A stretch of 49,464 bases of DNA from Marinisporobacter balticus (GCF_004345705.1 NZ_SLWV01000027.1:1-49464), one strand, 5' to 3'; shown: positions 25,577-34,415, counted from the stretch's first letter. A program made the numbers and translations. The notes: generated from the letters alone by a model not told the origin.

Positions 25577-26878
25577 CTATGCTATAATTTCATATATATG
25601 TTTTACTGGCTCTGGTTTCGTTTCACTGATGAAAAATGCCCCTTTAGCTGTTAATTCTGCTTGCTTATTTTCTTTTAAATTCGTATGCAAGATGCATAAT
25701 GTTTCATCGATATCAACCTTATCACCAATTTTCTTATTAATCGTTATTCCTGCTGCATAATCTATTACATCACTTTTCGTTTTTCGTCCTGCTCCTAATA
25801 GCATTGCTGAGATTCCAATACTTTCTGCGTTAATAGCGTTTATATATCCGCTCTCTGTTGCTTTTACCTCGATGTGGTACTTTGCATTTGGAAGTTTACT
25901 TGGATTATCAACGACAGTGTCATCGCCACCTTGTATTCTAATCATTTCTTTTAGCTTTTCTATGGCTTTTCCAGACTTGATGATCTCGCTCAGTTCACTA
26001 TATGCAGTATTAAAATCTTCAAATGCGCCACCTAACATTGTCATATAAGATGCTATGGTTAATGCTACAGTAGCTTCATCTTGTGAACCCTTTCCACTTA
26101 ATACTTCTATTGCTTCCCTAATTTCATTTGCGTTACCTACTTCATGTCCTAGTGGTTGATCCATATTGGTAATAACTGCAACTGTCTTTCTGTTTAATGC
26201 TTCTCCGATGTCAACCATCGTTTTAGCTAATTCCTTCGCTTGCTCAACAGACTTCATAAAAGCACCCGACCCTACTTTTACATCTAGTACAATTGCATCT
26301 GCTCCTGAAGCAATCTTTTTGCTCATAATTGAACTTGCGATCAATGGGATACTGTCTACAGTAGCAGTTACATCTCTAAGTGCATATGTTTTTTTATCTG
26401 CTGGCGTTAGATTTTCCGATTGACCTACTATCGCCATTTTATGTTCATTTACATTAGTAATAAATTCTTCTCCACTTAGCTCTGTTTTAAAACCTTTTAT
26501 TGCTTCTAATTTATCAATCGTTCCTCCAGTATGTCCAAGACCGCGTCCTGACATTTTCGCAACAGGAATACCTACAGAAGCTACCAGCGGGATTACAATT
26601 AAGCTTATTTTATCTCCTACCCCTCCTGTTGAATGTTTATCCACTTTTATCCCTTTGATTTTTGATAAATCAACTTGATCTCCAGAGTTTACAAAAGCAA
26701 TCGTCAAATTGGATGTTTCTTCCTTACTCATTCCTTGAAAACATACGGCCATTAAAAATGCTGACATTTGGTAATCTGGTATCTCACCATTTGTATATCC
26801 CCTAACAATAAAATCGATCTCATCTTTATTTAGTTTTTCTCCATGCTTTTTCTTTTGAATCATATCTACCATTCTCAT
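25577..26878 (-). CDS. pdp: Pyrimidine-nucleoside phosphorylase
   Basis: Cleaves uridine, thymidine or deoxyuridine with phosphate to give free base and (deoxy)ribose 1-phosphate. I start it at 26878 (433 residues), where AAGGGGG is 6-7 bases upstream and inside the end of deoC; a longer frame reaches 26911 but overlaps deoC. Family features are KHSTGGVGDKISL (phosphate site), MSGRGLGHTGGTIDKLEA, DVTATVDSIPLI and DVKVGSGAFMKS. Bacillus-type Pdp and E. coli DeoA are close relatives; the Firmicute context favours Pdp. It is the second gene after deoC, so deoxyribose phosphate produced here can feed the aldolase after isomerisation. Confidence 0.93.
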   Translation of the reverse strand: MRMVDMIQKKKHGEKLNKDEIDFIVRGYTNGEIPDYQMSAFLMAVCFQGMSKEETSNLTIAFVNSGDQVDLSKIKGIKVDKHSTGGVGDKISLIVIPLVASVGIPVAKMSGRGLGHTGGTIDKLEAIKGFKTELSGEEFITNVNEHKMAIVGQSENLTPADKKTYALRDVTATVDSIPLIASSIMSKKIASGADAIVLDVKVGSGAFMKSVEQAKELAKTMVDIGEALNRKTVAVITNMDQPLGHEVGNANEIREAIEVLSGKGSQDEATVALTIASYMTMLGGAFEDFNTAYSELSEIIKSGKAIEKLKEMIRIQGGDDTVVDNPSKLPNAKYHIEVKATESGYINAINAESIGISAMLLGAGRKTKSDVIDYAAGITINKKIGDKVDIDETLCILHTNLKENKQAELTAKGAFFISETKPEPVKHIYEIIA

Positions 26879-26879
26879 T

Positions 26880-27560
26880 TTAATTGCCCCCTTCCAAGCC
26901 CGCCTTTGCATCCTTCATTCCCTCAGTAATTATAATAGAAGCACTCGCTCCAATTCTATTAGCCCCTGCCTGAATAACGCGGTCTGCATCTTCTCTTGTT
27001 CTTACGCCCCCAGAAGCTTTAACACCCATATTCGGTCCTACCGTTTCTCTCATTAATTTCACATCCTCTATGGTTGCACCACCTGTTAAAAATCCTGTTG
27101 AAGTTTTTACAAAATCAGCTTCAGCTTCTTTGGCTATTTGACATACCTTCACTTTTTCTTGGTCATTTAAAAGACATGTTTCTATAATTACTTTTACAAG
27201 TGCTTTTCCTTTTGCTGCTTCAACAACTGCCTTTATGTCTTCTTTTACTACATCATATTTTTCATCTTTTAAAGCACCTACATTGATTACCATATCAATT
27301 TCCTCTGCACCATTTTCAATAGCCTGCTTTGTCTCAAAAGCTTTTACCTCTTTTGTTGTAGCACCTAACGGAAACCCTACAACTACACAAGTTTTCACAT
27401 CGCTTCCTTCTAATGCTTTTCTTACGAATGAAGTATAATATGCATTTACACATACTGAAGCAAATCCATATTTTCTAGCTTCAGCACAAACTTTCCTTAT
27501 TTGTCCTTCCGTTGCTTGGGGTTTTAATAAAGTATGATCAATAAATTCTTGGATTTTCAT
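26880..27560 (-). CDS. deoC: Deoxyribose-phosphate aldolase
   Basis: Splits 2-deoxyribose 5-phosphate into glyceraldehyde 3-phosphate and acetaldehyde, completing deoxynucleoside catabolism. 226 residues, TIM barrel. The Schiff-base Lys152 is in DFVKTSTGFLTGGA, Asp89 in EEIDMVINVGALK and the second lysine Lys181 in GVKASGGVRT. GGAGAGGAT precedes the ATG. The phosphorylase gene begins one base after the stop. A cre-like operator lies upstream of the -35 region, and a broken LacI-type regulator gene is just beyond, so the operon was probably under sugar or nucleoside control. Confidence 0.97.
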   Translation of the reverse strand: MKIQEFIDHTLLKPQATEGQIRKVCAEARKYGFASVCVNAYYTSFVRKALEGSDVKTCVVVGFPLGATTKEVKAFETKQAIENGAEEIDMVINVGALKDEKYDVVKEDIKAVVEAAKGKALVKVIIETCLLNDQEKVKVCQIAKEAEADFVKTSTGFLTGGATIEDVKLMRETVGPNMGVKASGGVRTREDADRVIQAGANRIGASASIIITEGMKDAKAGLEGGN

Positions 27561-27588
27561 TTGAATCCTCTCCTTTTATTATGTAAAT

Positions 27589-27617
27589 ATTATAACTATA
27601 TTTGACTTGATTTATCA
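27589..27617 (-). promoter_or_regulatory. Candidate deoC promoter
   Basis: Perfect TATAAT (27589-27594) with a weak TGATAA -35 box (27612-27617) at 17 bases on the minus strand. Confidence 0.45.
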
Positions 27618-27618
27618 T

Positions 27619-27634
27619 ATGTAATCGTTTACAT
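27619..27634. promoter_or_regulatory. cre / LacI-family operator upstream of deoC
   Basis: ATGTAATCGTTTACAT matches the CcpA cre consensus WTGNAANCGNWWNCA at every position and is a near-perfect palindrome around CG. It abuts the deoC -35 box. Confidence 0.7.
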
Positions 27635-27661
27635 TGAATTAAAAATGCAAATTGCATACTC

Positions 27662-27918
27662 TTACATTTGTTTTTTTATATATTTTTCTGATCCTTTTAA
27701 TACAAGTTCTGGCAAAAGTGTCATTGTTTTGTAATTTCATAAGCATTCTCATACCTATAATCACCATAAAAAATGCACTGATCCCCTTTATGATCTCTCC
27801 AAAAAATGGATCATTTATTTCTGGAACGATAACCATACCCTGAATCATTTAAAACCCTTGATACTGTTGCACGAGACACGCCTACTTTTTTAGCAATATC
27901 ATTTATTGTAACCGCCAT
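27662..27918 (-). pseudogene. LacI-family regulator with internal deletions
   Basis: Starts after GGAGGAAC with AVTINDIAKKVGVSRATVSR, a complete LacI helix-turn-helix, then VLND. A second frame gives GMVIVPEINDPFFGEIIKGI (start of the sugar-binding core), a third gives GDYRYENAYEITKQ, and another LLPELVLKGSEKYIKKQM (C-terminal end). All pieces are in the right order but most of the roughly 330-residue protein is missing. It lies upstream of deoC and was probably its regulator. The remaining helix-turn-helix peptide would be 35 residues. Confidence 0.8.
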
Positions 27919-27958
27919 TTTTGTTCCTCCTATACATTTGAACATATAAACGCGCATA

Positions 27959-28007
27959 ATGTTACCGGTTCCATGCTAATTATAAACGATTTTTCTATGA
28001 ATTTCAA
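27959..28007 (-). promoter_or_regulatory. Promoter and operator of the lacI relic
   Basis: TTGAAA (28002-28007), 17-base spacer and TATAAT (27979-27984) form a full SigA promoter on the minus strand. Just downstream, ATGTTACCGGTTCCAT (27959-27974) is a LacI-type palindrome around CCGG, fitting autoregulation. Confidence 0.6.
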
Positions 28008-28249
28008 TGTACGCCGATCCTCTCTCTTTTTTTCCTATAGCCAGCAGTAATAATCCTATTAAAATTATAGTACAGCGCACCCTCTATCATCCTAAGTTTA
28101 TTTAGGGATACCTAAAAATAAGTTTTCTATATTCCTTATTTACTACGTAAAAAATAAAAATTTTATAAATAAAGTGTTATTTTTAAAAAATTTGGGTATA
28201 TATATAAAGCAGATATTAATAAAAAATCAAACTTAAAGGAGAATTTTAT

Positions 28250-28624
28250 ATGGATGGATTAAAACAAATGATACAAAGTGGAGATTGGAAAGGTGAAAAG
28301 CATGTACCTGTCATTCATGCTCCTGAAAAGATCACCTCTGATACATTAACAGAAATCAAAATTTCTATCGGTGATGCAATTAAACATCCCAATACATTAG
28401 AACACCATATTGCATGGTTTAAGCTCTTCTATTTGCCAGCTACCGGAAAGTTTCCTATAGAACTTGGTACTTATGAATTTAGAGCACATGGAGAAGGTAA
28501 TGCTTTTACTGAACCTTGTGTATCTACAAATGTAAAATTACAAACTTCTGGTATCCTTTATGCATTAAGCTATTGTAATCTTCATGGTCTTTGGGAAAGT
28601 TCAAAAGAAATTGTCATTGAATAG
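28250..28624 (+). CDS. Superoxide reductase (neelaredoxin type)
   Basis: Reduces superoxide to hydrogen peroxide in the cytoplasm of anaerobes. At 124 residues it is the one-iron class without the desulforedoxin domain. The iron centre ligands are visible: Glu16 and His18 in GEKHVP, His46 and His52 in KHPNTLEHHIAWF, and Cys109 and His112 in YCNLHGLWES. AAAGGAG precedes the ATG. It is monocistronic, with an AT-rich upstream region of about 290 bases containing TATATATA, and a terminator at 28773. Confidence 0.95.
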   Translation: MDGLKQMIQSGDWKGEKHVPVIHAPEKITSDTLTEIKISIGDAIKHPNTLEHHIAWFKLFYLPATGKFPIELGTYEFRAHGEGNAFTEPCVSTNVKLQTSGILYALSYCNLHGLWESSKEIVIE

Positions 28625-28772
28625 AACAAAGCCCTAAATTAATAAATCATTCTGAAAATCAGATTTTAGATACAAGATATTAAATAAGACAATTACCGGT
28701 ATTGAGCGCTTCTATCCTTTTACGGATAAACGGTATCGATTTGTATTAATCATTTTTCATCAAATATGGCTG

Positions 28773-28796
28773 AACCCTTTATTGGGTTGTTTTTTA
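28773..28796 (+). terminator. Terminator after superoxide reductase
   Basis: AACCC, 6-base loop, GGGTT, then GTTTTTTT. Confidence 0.7.
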
Positions 28797-28874
28797 TCTA
28801 TTTAATTATCCATTATTATATCAACAATGATTTCTCTATGAATTTTTTTTATGGTCTATTTTATATGTTTCAAT

Positions 28875-28915
28875 AATCAAAAACATCCCTCTATAAGAAG
28901 GGATGTTTTTTGATT
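28875..28915. terminator. Terminator of the uracil permease gene
   Basis: AATCAAAAACATCCC pairs with GGGATGTTTTTTGATT; T-rich on both sides, so it can act in both directions. The permease stop codon lies at its edge. Confidence 0.8.
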
Positions 28916-30176
28916 ATTTATTTTTATTGAGTAGTGCATTTAATGTTACACCTACGATTGCTGCAAAGCTTAAACCTGTTATTTTTACGGTTGATGTAAT
29001 AGGAATTCCTATTGGTACACCTAAATGCTTTTCAATCGTAGAAGCGCCAAGTCCTAATATAAGAACTGATGCCATAACCACTACATTCTTCATATTAAAT
29101 GCTACTTTACTATTTTTCATCGTCTTTACGCCAATTAATGAAATCATACTAAAAAGCATTAAACTGATTCCACCCATTACAGGCACTGGAATGGTTCTTA
29201 AAAAACCGCCAATTTTTGCAACAAAGCCTAATAGGATTGCAAATACTGCAGCCATTCTTAATATAGCAGGATTATAATTCTTCGTGATTGCTAAAACGCC
29301 TGTATTCTCACCATAGGTAGTATTTGCAGGTCCTCCTATAAAACCTGCGAATAAGGTTGCCAATCCATCTCCTAAAAGCGTACGATTTAAACCTGGATCT
29401 TCAATGAAGTTTTTTCCTACTACTTGTCCGTTTGTTGTAATATCCCCTATATGTTCCATAAATACTGCAAGTACAACAGGTGCAATCATGGCAATAGCCC
29501 CCATTTCAAACTTTGGCAGTGAAAAGTTTGGCACTGCAACCCATGGCACTTCTTTCATAACGCTCATATCAACAATGCCTATTTTAATAGAAATCAAGTA
29601 CCCTACTACTACACCTATTAAAATAGAAAGTTGCTTTGAAAAGCCTCTTCCTTTTAATGTAATTATCAGTGCTACTAAAAGCGTTATCCCTGCAACCATA
29701 TAATTTGCTTTTGCCATCCCATATGCTACAGGTATAAGATTTAACCCGATTACTATAATCATGGGCCCTACTACTTGAGCAGGTAAAAATTTCTCTATTA
29801 TATCAACACCGACTTTTTTAATCACAAAAGACATGGCTACATATAAAAGTCCCGCGATAATAATTCCACCTTGCACATATGCCAAATCTCCATGGTACAT
29901 TTCTTTAACCGTTAAAATAACAGGAATAAATGCAAAAGATGATCCTAAAAAAACAGGTACCTTTCTTTTCGTAACTAAATGAAATATTAGCGTTCCTATT
30001 CCAGCTGCTACTAGTGCTACAGATGTATCAAAACCTGTAAGTATAGGTACCAAAACAGTGGCTCCAAACATTGCTACTAAATGCTGCATTGCTAAAATCA
30101 CTTTCTTTACTGATTCTAAACCCATCTCCTCTTTTTTTGCATTTACATTTGATTTACCTAATACATTTTCTGACAT
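28914..30176 (-). CDS. uraA: Uracil permease (NCS2 family)
   Basis: A proton-coupled uracil importer in the cytoplasmic membrane, 420 residues, about 14 membrane segments. NCS2 features include VPILTGFDTSVALVAAGIGT near the N-terminus, AVFMEHIGDITTNGQVVGKN with the substrate-contacting Glu, and GGPANTTYGENTGVLAITKN with the second conserved Glu. Two PyrR-binding loops in the leader show pyrimidine control, which makes uracil the most likely substrate over xanthine. AAAGGAGG lies before the ATG. It forms a single-gene unit bounded by a promoter and a terminator. Confidence 0.94.
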   Translation of the reverse strand: MSENVLGKSNVNAKKEEMGLESVKKVILAMQHLVAMFGATVLVPILTGFDTSVALVAAGIGTLIFHLVTKRKVPVFLGSSFAFIPVILTVKEMYHGDLAYVQGGIIIAGLLYVAMSFVIKKVGVDIIEKFLPAQVVGPMIIVIGLNLIPVAYGMAKANYMVAGITLLVALIITLKGRGFSKQLSILIGVVVGYLISIKIGIVDMSVMKEVPWVAVPNFSLPKFEMGAIAMIAPVVLAVFMEHIGDITTNGQVVGKNFIEDPGLNRTLLGDGLATLFAGFIGGPANTTYGENTGVLAITKNYNPAILRMAAVFAILLGFVAKIGGFLRTIPVPVMGGISLMLFSMISLIGVKTMKNSKVAFNMKNVVVMASVLILGLGASTIEKHLGVPIGIPITSTVKITGLSFAAIVGVTLNALLNKNK

Positions 30177-30230
30177 AAAAAAACCTCCTTTGGATTTTCT
30201 CAGGAGAAAGTATCCTACCTTTTCTCCCTT

Positions 30231-30255
30231 TTTCAGCCTCTCTGGACCAAATTAA
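30231..30255 (-). promoter_or_regulatory. PyrR binding loop 2 (near the start codon)
   Basis: TTTGGTCCAGAGAGGCTGAA on the minus strand contains the PyrR consensus CCAGAGAGGCT. It is followed by two mutually exclusive GGAGAAA stems close to the uraA ribosome site, and no T-run, which suggests control of translation or a weak terminator. Confidence 0.75.
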
Positions 30256-30279
30256 AAGGTAACATTTTTAATAATAAAA

Positions 30280-30305
30280 AACTTCTTGTCTACTGACAAG
30301 AAGTT
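30280..30305 (-). terminator. PyrR-controlled attenuator terminator
   Basis: AACTTCTTGTC, 4-base loop, exact complement, then TTTTTTATTATT on the minus strand. It lies between the two PyrR loops. Confidence 0.8.
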
Positions 30306-30335
30306 ATGCATATAAAAAACATAAGCATATTTCAT

Positions 30336-30360
30336 CATCTTGCCAGTCTCTCTGGACTGA
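30336..30360 (-). promoter_or_regulatory. PyrR binding loop 1
   Basis: TCAGTCCAGAGAGACTGGCA on the minus strand: the PyrR anti-antiterminator loop with a closed CAGTC/GACTG stem, directly upstream of the attenuator terminator. Confidence 0.85.
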
Positions 30361-30389
30361 ATTAAAGACTCGTTTTAAAATTCCATGTA

Positions 30390-30418
30390 ATTATATCATC
30401 TTTTTTTATCTTATGCAA
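30390..30418 (-). promoter_or_regulatory. SigA promoter of uraA
   Basis: TTGCAT (30413-30418), 17-base spacer, TATAAT (30390-30395) on the minus strand, about 20 bases before PyrR loop 1. Confidence 0.65.
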
Positions 30419-30472
30419 CATAAAACAAAGTCCACTTATACTGTCACAAACTTTATTTTTTGATATCTTTTA

Positions 30473-30501
30473 AGGACATTTTTATTTAAAAATGTTATAA
30501 T
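30473..30501 (+). promoter_or_regulatory. Promoter of the small gene at 30573
   Basis: AGGACA (30473-30478), 17-base spacer, TATAAT (30496-30501). An inverted repeat ACATTTTTATTTAAAAATGT overlaps it. Confidence 0.5.
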
Positions 30502-30572
30502 AATAGTCGAATTGAATTTTATAAAGACAGAAGGAATTTATTTTTTATTTATTCCTTAGAAAGGATCGATCT

Positions 30573-30872
30573 ATGGATAATTTAAATCAATTTGTAAAAT
30601 ATGTTAAGTTAGACGATGAAAAGAGAATTTTAATTGCTTTACAAAATCAATTTGAATCTTATTTACAAGATCTCAAAATAAGATCAATGCTAAAAGATGC
30701 TGCTTCATCTTTATTGAAAGATGATTTTATCGAAGTTGAAATTGGCAAAAACATATGTAGGATTACTGTAGCAGAAGGTTCTGAAGAAAAAAACTTAAAC
30801 CTTGTAAAAACAGAACTTGTAAAAGGCCTTGAGATGGCTATGGCTTTCTTTTCACAAATGAATCATCAATAA
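30573..30872 (+). CDS. Small conserved-looking protein of unknown function
   Basis: A cytoplasmic protein of 99 residues with no membrane segment or cysteine cluster. It is predicted to be helix-strand-helix: a helical start (LNQFVKYVKLDDEKRILIAL), a central strand pair (DDFIEVEIGKNICRITVAEG) and a final helix (LVKGLEMAMAFFSQM). A promoter lies upstream, a weak AAAGGA ribosome site precedes the ATG and a strong terminator follows, so it is a real single-gene unit. I do not recognise the family. Confidence 0.75.
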   Translation: MDNLNQFVKYVKLDDEKRILIALQNQFESYLQDLKIRSMLKDAASSLLKDDFIEVEIGKNICRITVAEGSEEKNLNLVKTELVKGLEMAMAFFSQMNHQ

Positions 30873-30905
30873 AAAGCTTGACATTTTTTCATGTCAAGCT
30901 TTTTA
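30871..30905 (+). terminator. Terminator after the 99-residue gene
   Basis: AAAAAGCTTGACAT, 6-base loop, exact complement ending in TTTTT. Stem overlaps the stop codon region and can also serve the minus strand. Confidence 0.85.
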
Positions 30906-30943
30906 TTGGTCTAAATTGATCATAGAAAAGTATCTATTTTTTT

Positions 30944-31294
30944 CTATATCCGCTTTAAAAGTCTCATTTCTACACAATATTCTTGTTTTTTTAAATCTAT
31001 ATAGTGATTTTTATAATCCATTTCAAAGTTCATAATAGCAGCATGTATATCCATATTCCTTAATATATGAATCGTACAATGATCATGATTTTTCAAAGTA
31101 CAAAATCGAATCATTATTCCTCTTACCATAGAAAATTGAAGTCTAGGCTTTAAATATGGCACGCCATCCTCTAAATATAAATTCAAGGTTCTATTTTCTA
31201 TAGGAATGAGTATGTCCATATCATTATCTTCTTCTCTTATTGTCTTTATTTCAAAATCATGTTCAATATATAAATTTCCTTTTTCGTATTTCAT
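30944..31294 (-). CDS. Hypothetical protein, 116 residues
   Basis: No membrane segment; mixed beta-strand pattern, with an acidic first half (KTIREEDNDMDILIPIENR) and a His/Cys-containing middle (FCTLKNHDHCTIHILRN). The ATG has GGAGAAGG upstream. It lies alone between convergent and divergent neighbours. I do not recognise the family and see no motif that fixes a role. Confidence 0.6.
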   Translation of the reverse strand: MKYEKGNLYIEHDFEIKTIREEDNDMDILIPIENRTLNLYLEDGVPYLKPRLQFSMVRGIMIRFCTLKNHDHCTIHILRNMDIHAAIMNFEMDYKNHYIDLKKQEYCVEMRLLKRI

Positions 31295-31442
31295 TTTACC
31301 TTCTCCTTATCACAAGTTTTAACTGGCTTTTTATAGTAGAAAATTTATTTGAAAAGATCTATAATGATCATAACAAAAAATAATATAATTCACAAATCTG
31401 TCTATTCTATATTCACATCAATAAAATGAGTCTATTTTTTAA

Positions 31443-31471
31443 TTAACATTCCCTTATTCATATGATATAAT
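31443..31471 (+). promoter_or_regulatory. SigA promoter of the PBP gene
   Basis: TTAACA (31443-31448), 17-base spacer, TATAAT (31466-31471). Confidence 0.65.
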
Positions 31472-31532
31472 TATCTATAGTTATGTCCAGTTTTTTTACT
31501 TTTTTCTTTCTATATTTGGGAGGGGATTTACT

Positions 31533-34400
31533 TTGACAGAAAATAACGAACGTAAACCGAACCGTTCGAAAAAGAAGAAGAAAAAGAAAAAAATAAGTAT
31601 TATAAAAATACTTATTCTTATCATCTTATTAACTACCTTTATTGTAGGTGGTGTACTATTTGGATGGGTTTTCGCAATGATAAAATCTACGGATCCAGTA
31701 GATTTTAGTAAAATGTATACTTTGCTTGATGAAAATTCATTTATTTATGATAGTGAAGGCAAAATTATTGAAAAAGTAGAAAGCGAAGGTTTAAGAACAA
31801 TTGTAAAATATAACCAGATTCCAGAAAACCTTAAAAATGCTTTCATCGCCATCGAAGATCAAGATTTTATGACCCATAATGGGATTAACCCCAAAAGAAT
31901 TGTAAAAGCATTATGGGAAGATCTTAAAGCTGGTAGCGCTGTACAAGGAGCTAGTACAATTAACCAGCAATTGGTTAAAAATCTTTATTTATCAAATGAA
32001 AAAACGATTGAAAGAAAAGTAAAAGAAGCCTATTATGCCATTCAAATGAATCAAAAATTGACAAAAAATGAAATTCTTGAAGCTTATTTAAACACCGTAT
32101 ACATGGGTAGTGGTGCAAATGGTGTACAAGGTGCTGCATACACTTATTTTTCAAAAGACGTAAGCGAACTAGATTTAGCAGAATGTGCACTCTTAGCAGG
32201 TATCGTAAAAAATCCTTCTAAGTATTCTCCATTAAAAACACTCAAAAAAGAAGATGTTGATCCAAATAAACATTTTATTATAGACGATAGTGATGAAATT
32301 TATACAATTGTCTTTGATGAAAGGTATAAGCCTAGACAGCAATTGGTTTTAAAAATAATGAAAAATGAAAACAAAATTACAGATGAAAAATATAATCAGG
32401 CACTTAATGAAGATTTGAAAACTCACTTGAAACCTGGAAAAAAGCAAATTTATGGAATTTCTTCTTTCTTTAGTGACAAAGTAAAAAGTGATGTTTTAGA
32501 AGCCCTTATGCAGCAATTAGACCAAACAGAAGAAGAAGCAAGCAATATGTTATATAATAAAGGGCTTCGAATTTATAGTACCATAGACTTAAATATACAA
32601 AAAACGTTAGAAGCAGCCTATGAAGATAGTAAAAATTTCCCTAGTATAAAAGCTAGAAAAGATAGCGCTGGTAATATATTGGCTAAAAAGAATAATACTG
32701 TATTATTATATAAGTATACGAATCTTATCAATACTAGTGAACAATTAGTCATTCCTAAAGTGGACTATCAATACGATCAAGAAGGAAATTTAATTCTTTT
32801 TAAAGGAAAACGATTAAATTTTACACCCTTATATGAAGATGGCATAATGAAAGCCATTCAACTTTCTGTAAACGATGCTTATAAACAAAATGAACAAAAA
32901 GAAATATTAATGTTTAAAGGACGTAGTGTAAAAATCCCAAGTGAATACAAACGATATGATGATAATAAAAATGTTGTTGTTAGTAAAGAATTCTTCACTG
33001 CTAAGCCACAATTTTTCTCAAAAGATGCAAACAATAATCTGTTAATTGCAAAGGAAGACTATTCTATTAGTAGTAAAGGTGTTGTACAACCGCAATCTGC
33101 AATGGTGATTATGGATCAGCATACAGGGGATATTAAAGCGCTTGTTGGTGGTAGAGAAGTTAGTGGTCAAAAATTATATAATAGAGCCATTGCGCCAAGA
33201 CAACCAGGTTCTTCTATAAAACCGCTCGCTGTTTATACACCCGCTCTTGATAATGGTTGGACAGAAGGTTCTATTGTAGATGATGTACCTCATTACGACA
33301 ATAAGGGTCGCTCATGGCCTAGAAACTGGGATAGAAAATTTAGAGGATTATCTACATTACGCGAAGGTCTTCAGTGGTCTATGAATGTTATGTCTGTAAA
33401 GATTGCTGAACAAATAGGTGTCCAGACTTCTATAGATTATTTAAAAAAAATGGGGATCACTACAATCAAAGAAAGTGGTGCTTATAGTGATATGAATCTT
33501 TCGGCTATGGCCCTTGGAGGTATGACCCAGGGAATTAGCCCACTCGAGATGGCTGGTGCTTATGGTGCCTTAGCAAATGAAGGTGTCTATATCAAGCCAA
33601 AGTCATTTATAAAAGTTACAGACCGAGATGGAAATGTTATTTTAGAAAATGAAAGTTATAAAAATTTGGTTGTCAGTCCTGAAGTTGCATTTATTGTAAC
33701 CGATATGATGAAAACTGTTGTAAGTAGTGGAACAGCCCACAGAGCAAAATTAAGCAATCCGAACATTCCTGTTGCTGGAAAGACCGGTACGACTTCAGAT
33801 AATTATGATGCTTGGTTTGTTGGATATACCCCATACTATGTTGGTGCTGTTTGGATTGGAAATGACCTTCAAATCGAATTAGACGGTAAAGCTGGAACAA
33901 AAAAACTAGAGCTTTGGAAAAAAGTAATGGAAGAAATCCACAAAGATCTTCCTACAAAAAATTTTATAAAACCTAAAAATGTTATTTCTGTCCAAATAGA
34001 TACAGAAAGTGGGAAGCTTCCTACTGATCTTAGTAGGCGTGATCCCCGTGGTACTATTGCCAGTAGATACTTTGTTAAGGGCACAGAACCTAAAACCTAT
34101 GATGATGTACATATCGAATTAGAAGTAGATACAAGCACAAATAAGTTGGCTACCCCTTATTGTCCGCCAACATTAATAGAAAAACGTGTATTTACAAAAC
34201 GACCTGTACCATATGTCCCTGCTAACAATGGCGGTATTGTTCCAGGTGATTATATCTACGAAGCACCTACGGAGTACTGCCCCGATCATAATGAATTTAC
34301 AAATGCACCAATAGATATTCCTACTGATCCATTCTTAGATAATAATAATGATGAATTTCCTCCAGTAGATACTGAATTTCCTCCAGTAAATCCTGAATAA
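31533..34400 (+). CDS. Class A penicillin-binding protein (PBP1a type)
   Basis: A bifunctional peptidoglycan synthase of 955 residues. A Lys-rich cytoplasmic head (12-20) and one membrane helix (about 22-48) lead to a GT51 glycosyltransferase with catalytic Glu108 in AIEDQDFMTHNGINPKRI and GASTINQQLVKNLYLS. The transpeptidase has the active serine in GSSIKP (Ser560), SMN in LQWSMNVMSV and KTG near residue 752 (VAGKTGTTSDN). A linker of about 180 residues between the domains and a Pro/Asp-rich tail (DNNNDEFPPVDTEFPPV) are lineage extras. TTG start after GGGAGGGG. Monocistronic with its own promoter. Confidence 0.95.
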   Translation: MTENNERKPNRSKKKKKKKKISIIKILILIILLTTFIVGGVLFGWVFAMIKSTDPVDFSKMYTLLDENSFIYDSEGKIIEKVESEGLRTIVKYNQIPENLKNAFIAIEDQDFMTHNGINPKRIVKALWEDLKAGSAVQGASTINQQLVKNLYLSNEKTIERKVKEAYYAIQMNQKLTKNEILEAYLNTVYMGSGANGVQGAAYTYFSKDVSELDLAECALLAGIVKNPSKYSPLKTLKKEDVDPNKHFIIDDSDEIYTIVFDERYKPRQQLVLKIMKNENKITDEKYNQALNEDLKTHLKPGKKQIYGISSFFSDKVKSDVLEALMQQLDQTEEEASNMLYNKGLRIYSTIDLNIQKTLEAAYEDSKNFPSIKARKDSAGNILAKKNNTVLLYKYTNLINTSEQLVIPKVDYQYDQEGNLILFKGKRLNFTPLYEDGIMKAIQLSVNDAYKQNEQKEILMFKGRSVKIPSEYKRYDDNKNVVVSKEFFTAKPQFFSKDANNNLLIAKEDYSISSKGVVQPQSAMVIMDQHTGDIKALVGGREVSGQKLYNRAIAPRQPGSSIKPLAVYTPALDNGWTEGSIVDDVPHYDNKGRSWPRNWDRKFRGLSTLREGLQWSMNVMSVKIAEQIGVQTSIDYLKKMGITTIKESGAYSDMNLSAMALGGMTQGISPLEMAGAYGALANEGVYIKPKSFIKVTDRDGNVILENESYKNLVVSPEVAFIVTDMMKTVVSSGTAHRAKLSNPNIPVAGKTGTTSDNYDAWFVGYTPYYVGAVWIGNDLQIELDGKAGTKKLELWKKVMEEIHKDLPTKNFIKPKNVISVQIDTESGKLPTDLSRRDPRGTIASRYFVKGTEPKTYDDVHIELEVDTSTNKLATPYCPPTLIEKRVFTKRPVPYVPANNGGIVPGDYIYEAPTEYCPDHNEFTNAPIDIPTDPFLDNNNDEFPPVDTEFPPVNPE

Positions 34401-34415
34401 AATCCAATCATTAGT

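Noticed and set aside
28710..28745. Direct repeat CGGTAT and small hairpin downstream of superoxide reductase
   Set aside because: The hairpin (TATCC/GGATA) is short, has no T-run and no recognised RNA motif; a better terminator follows at 28773.
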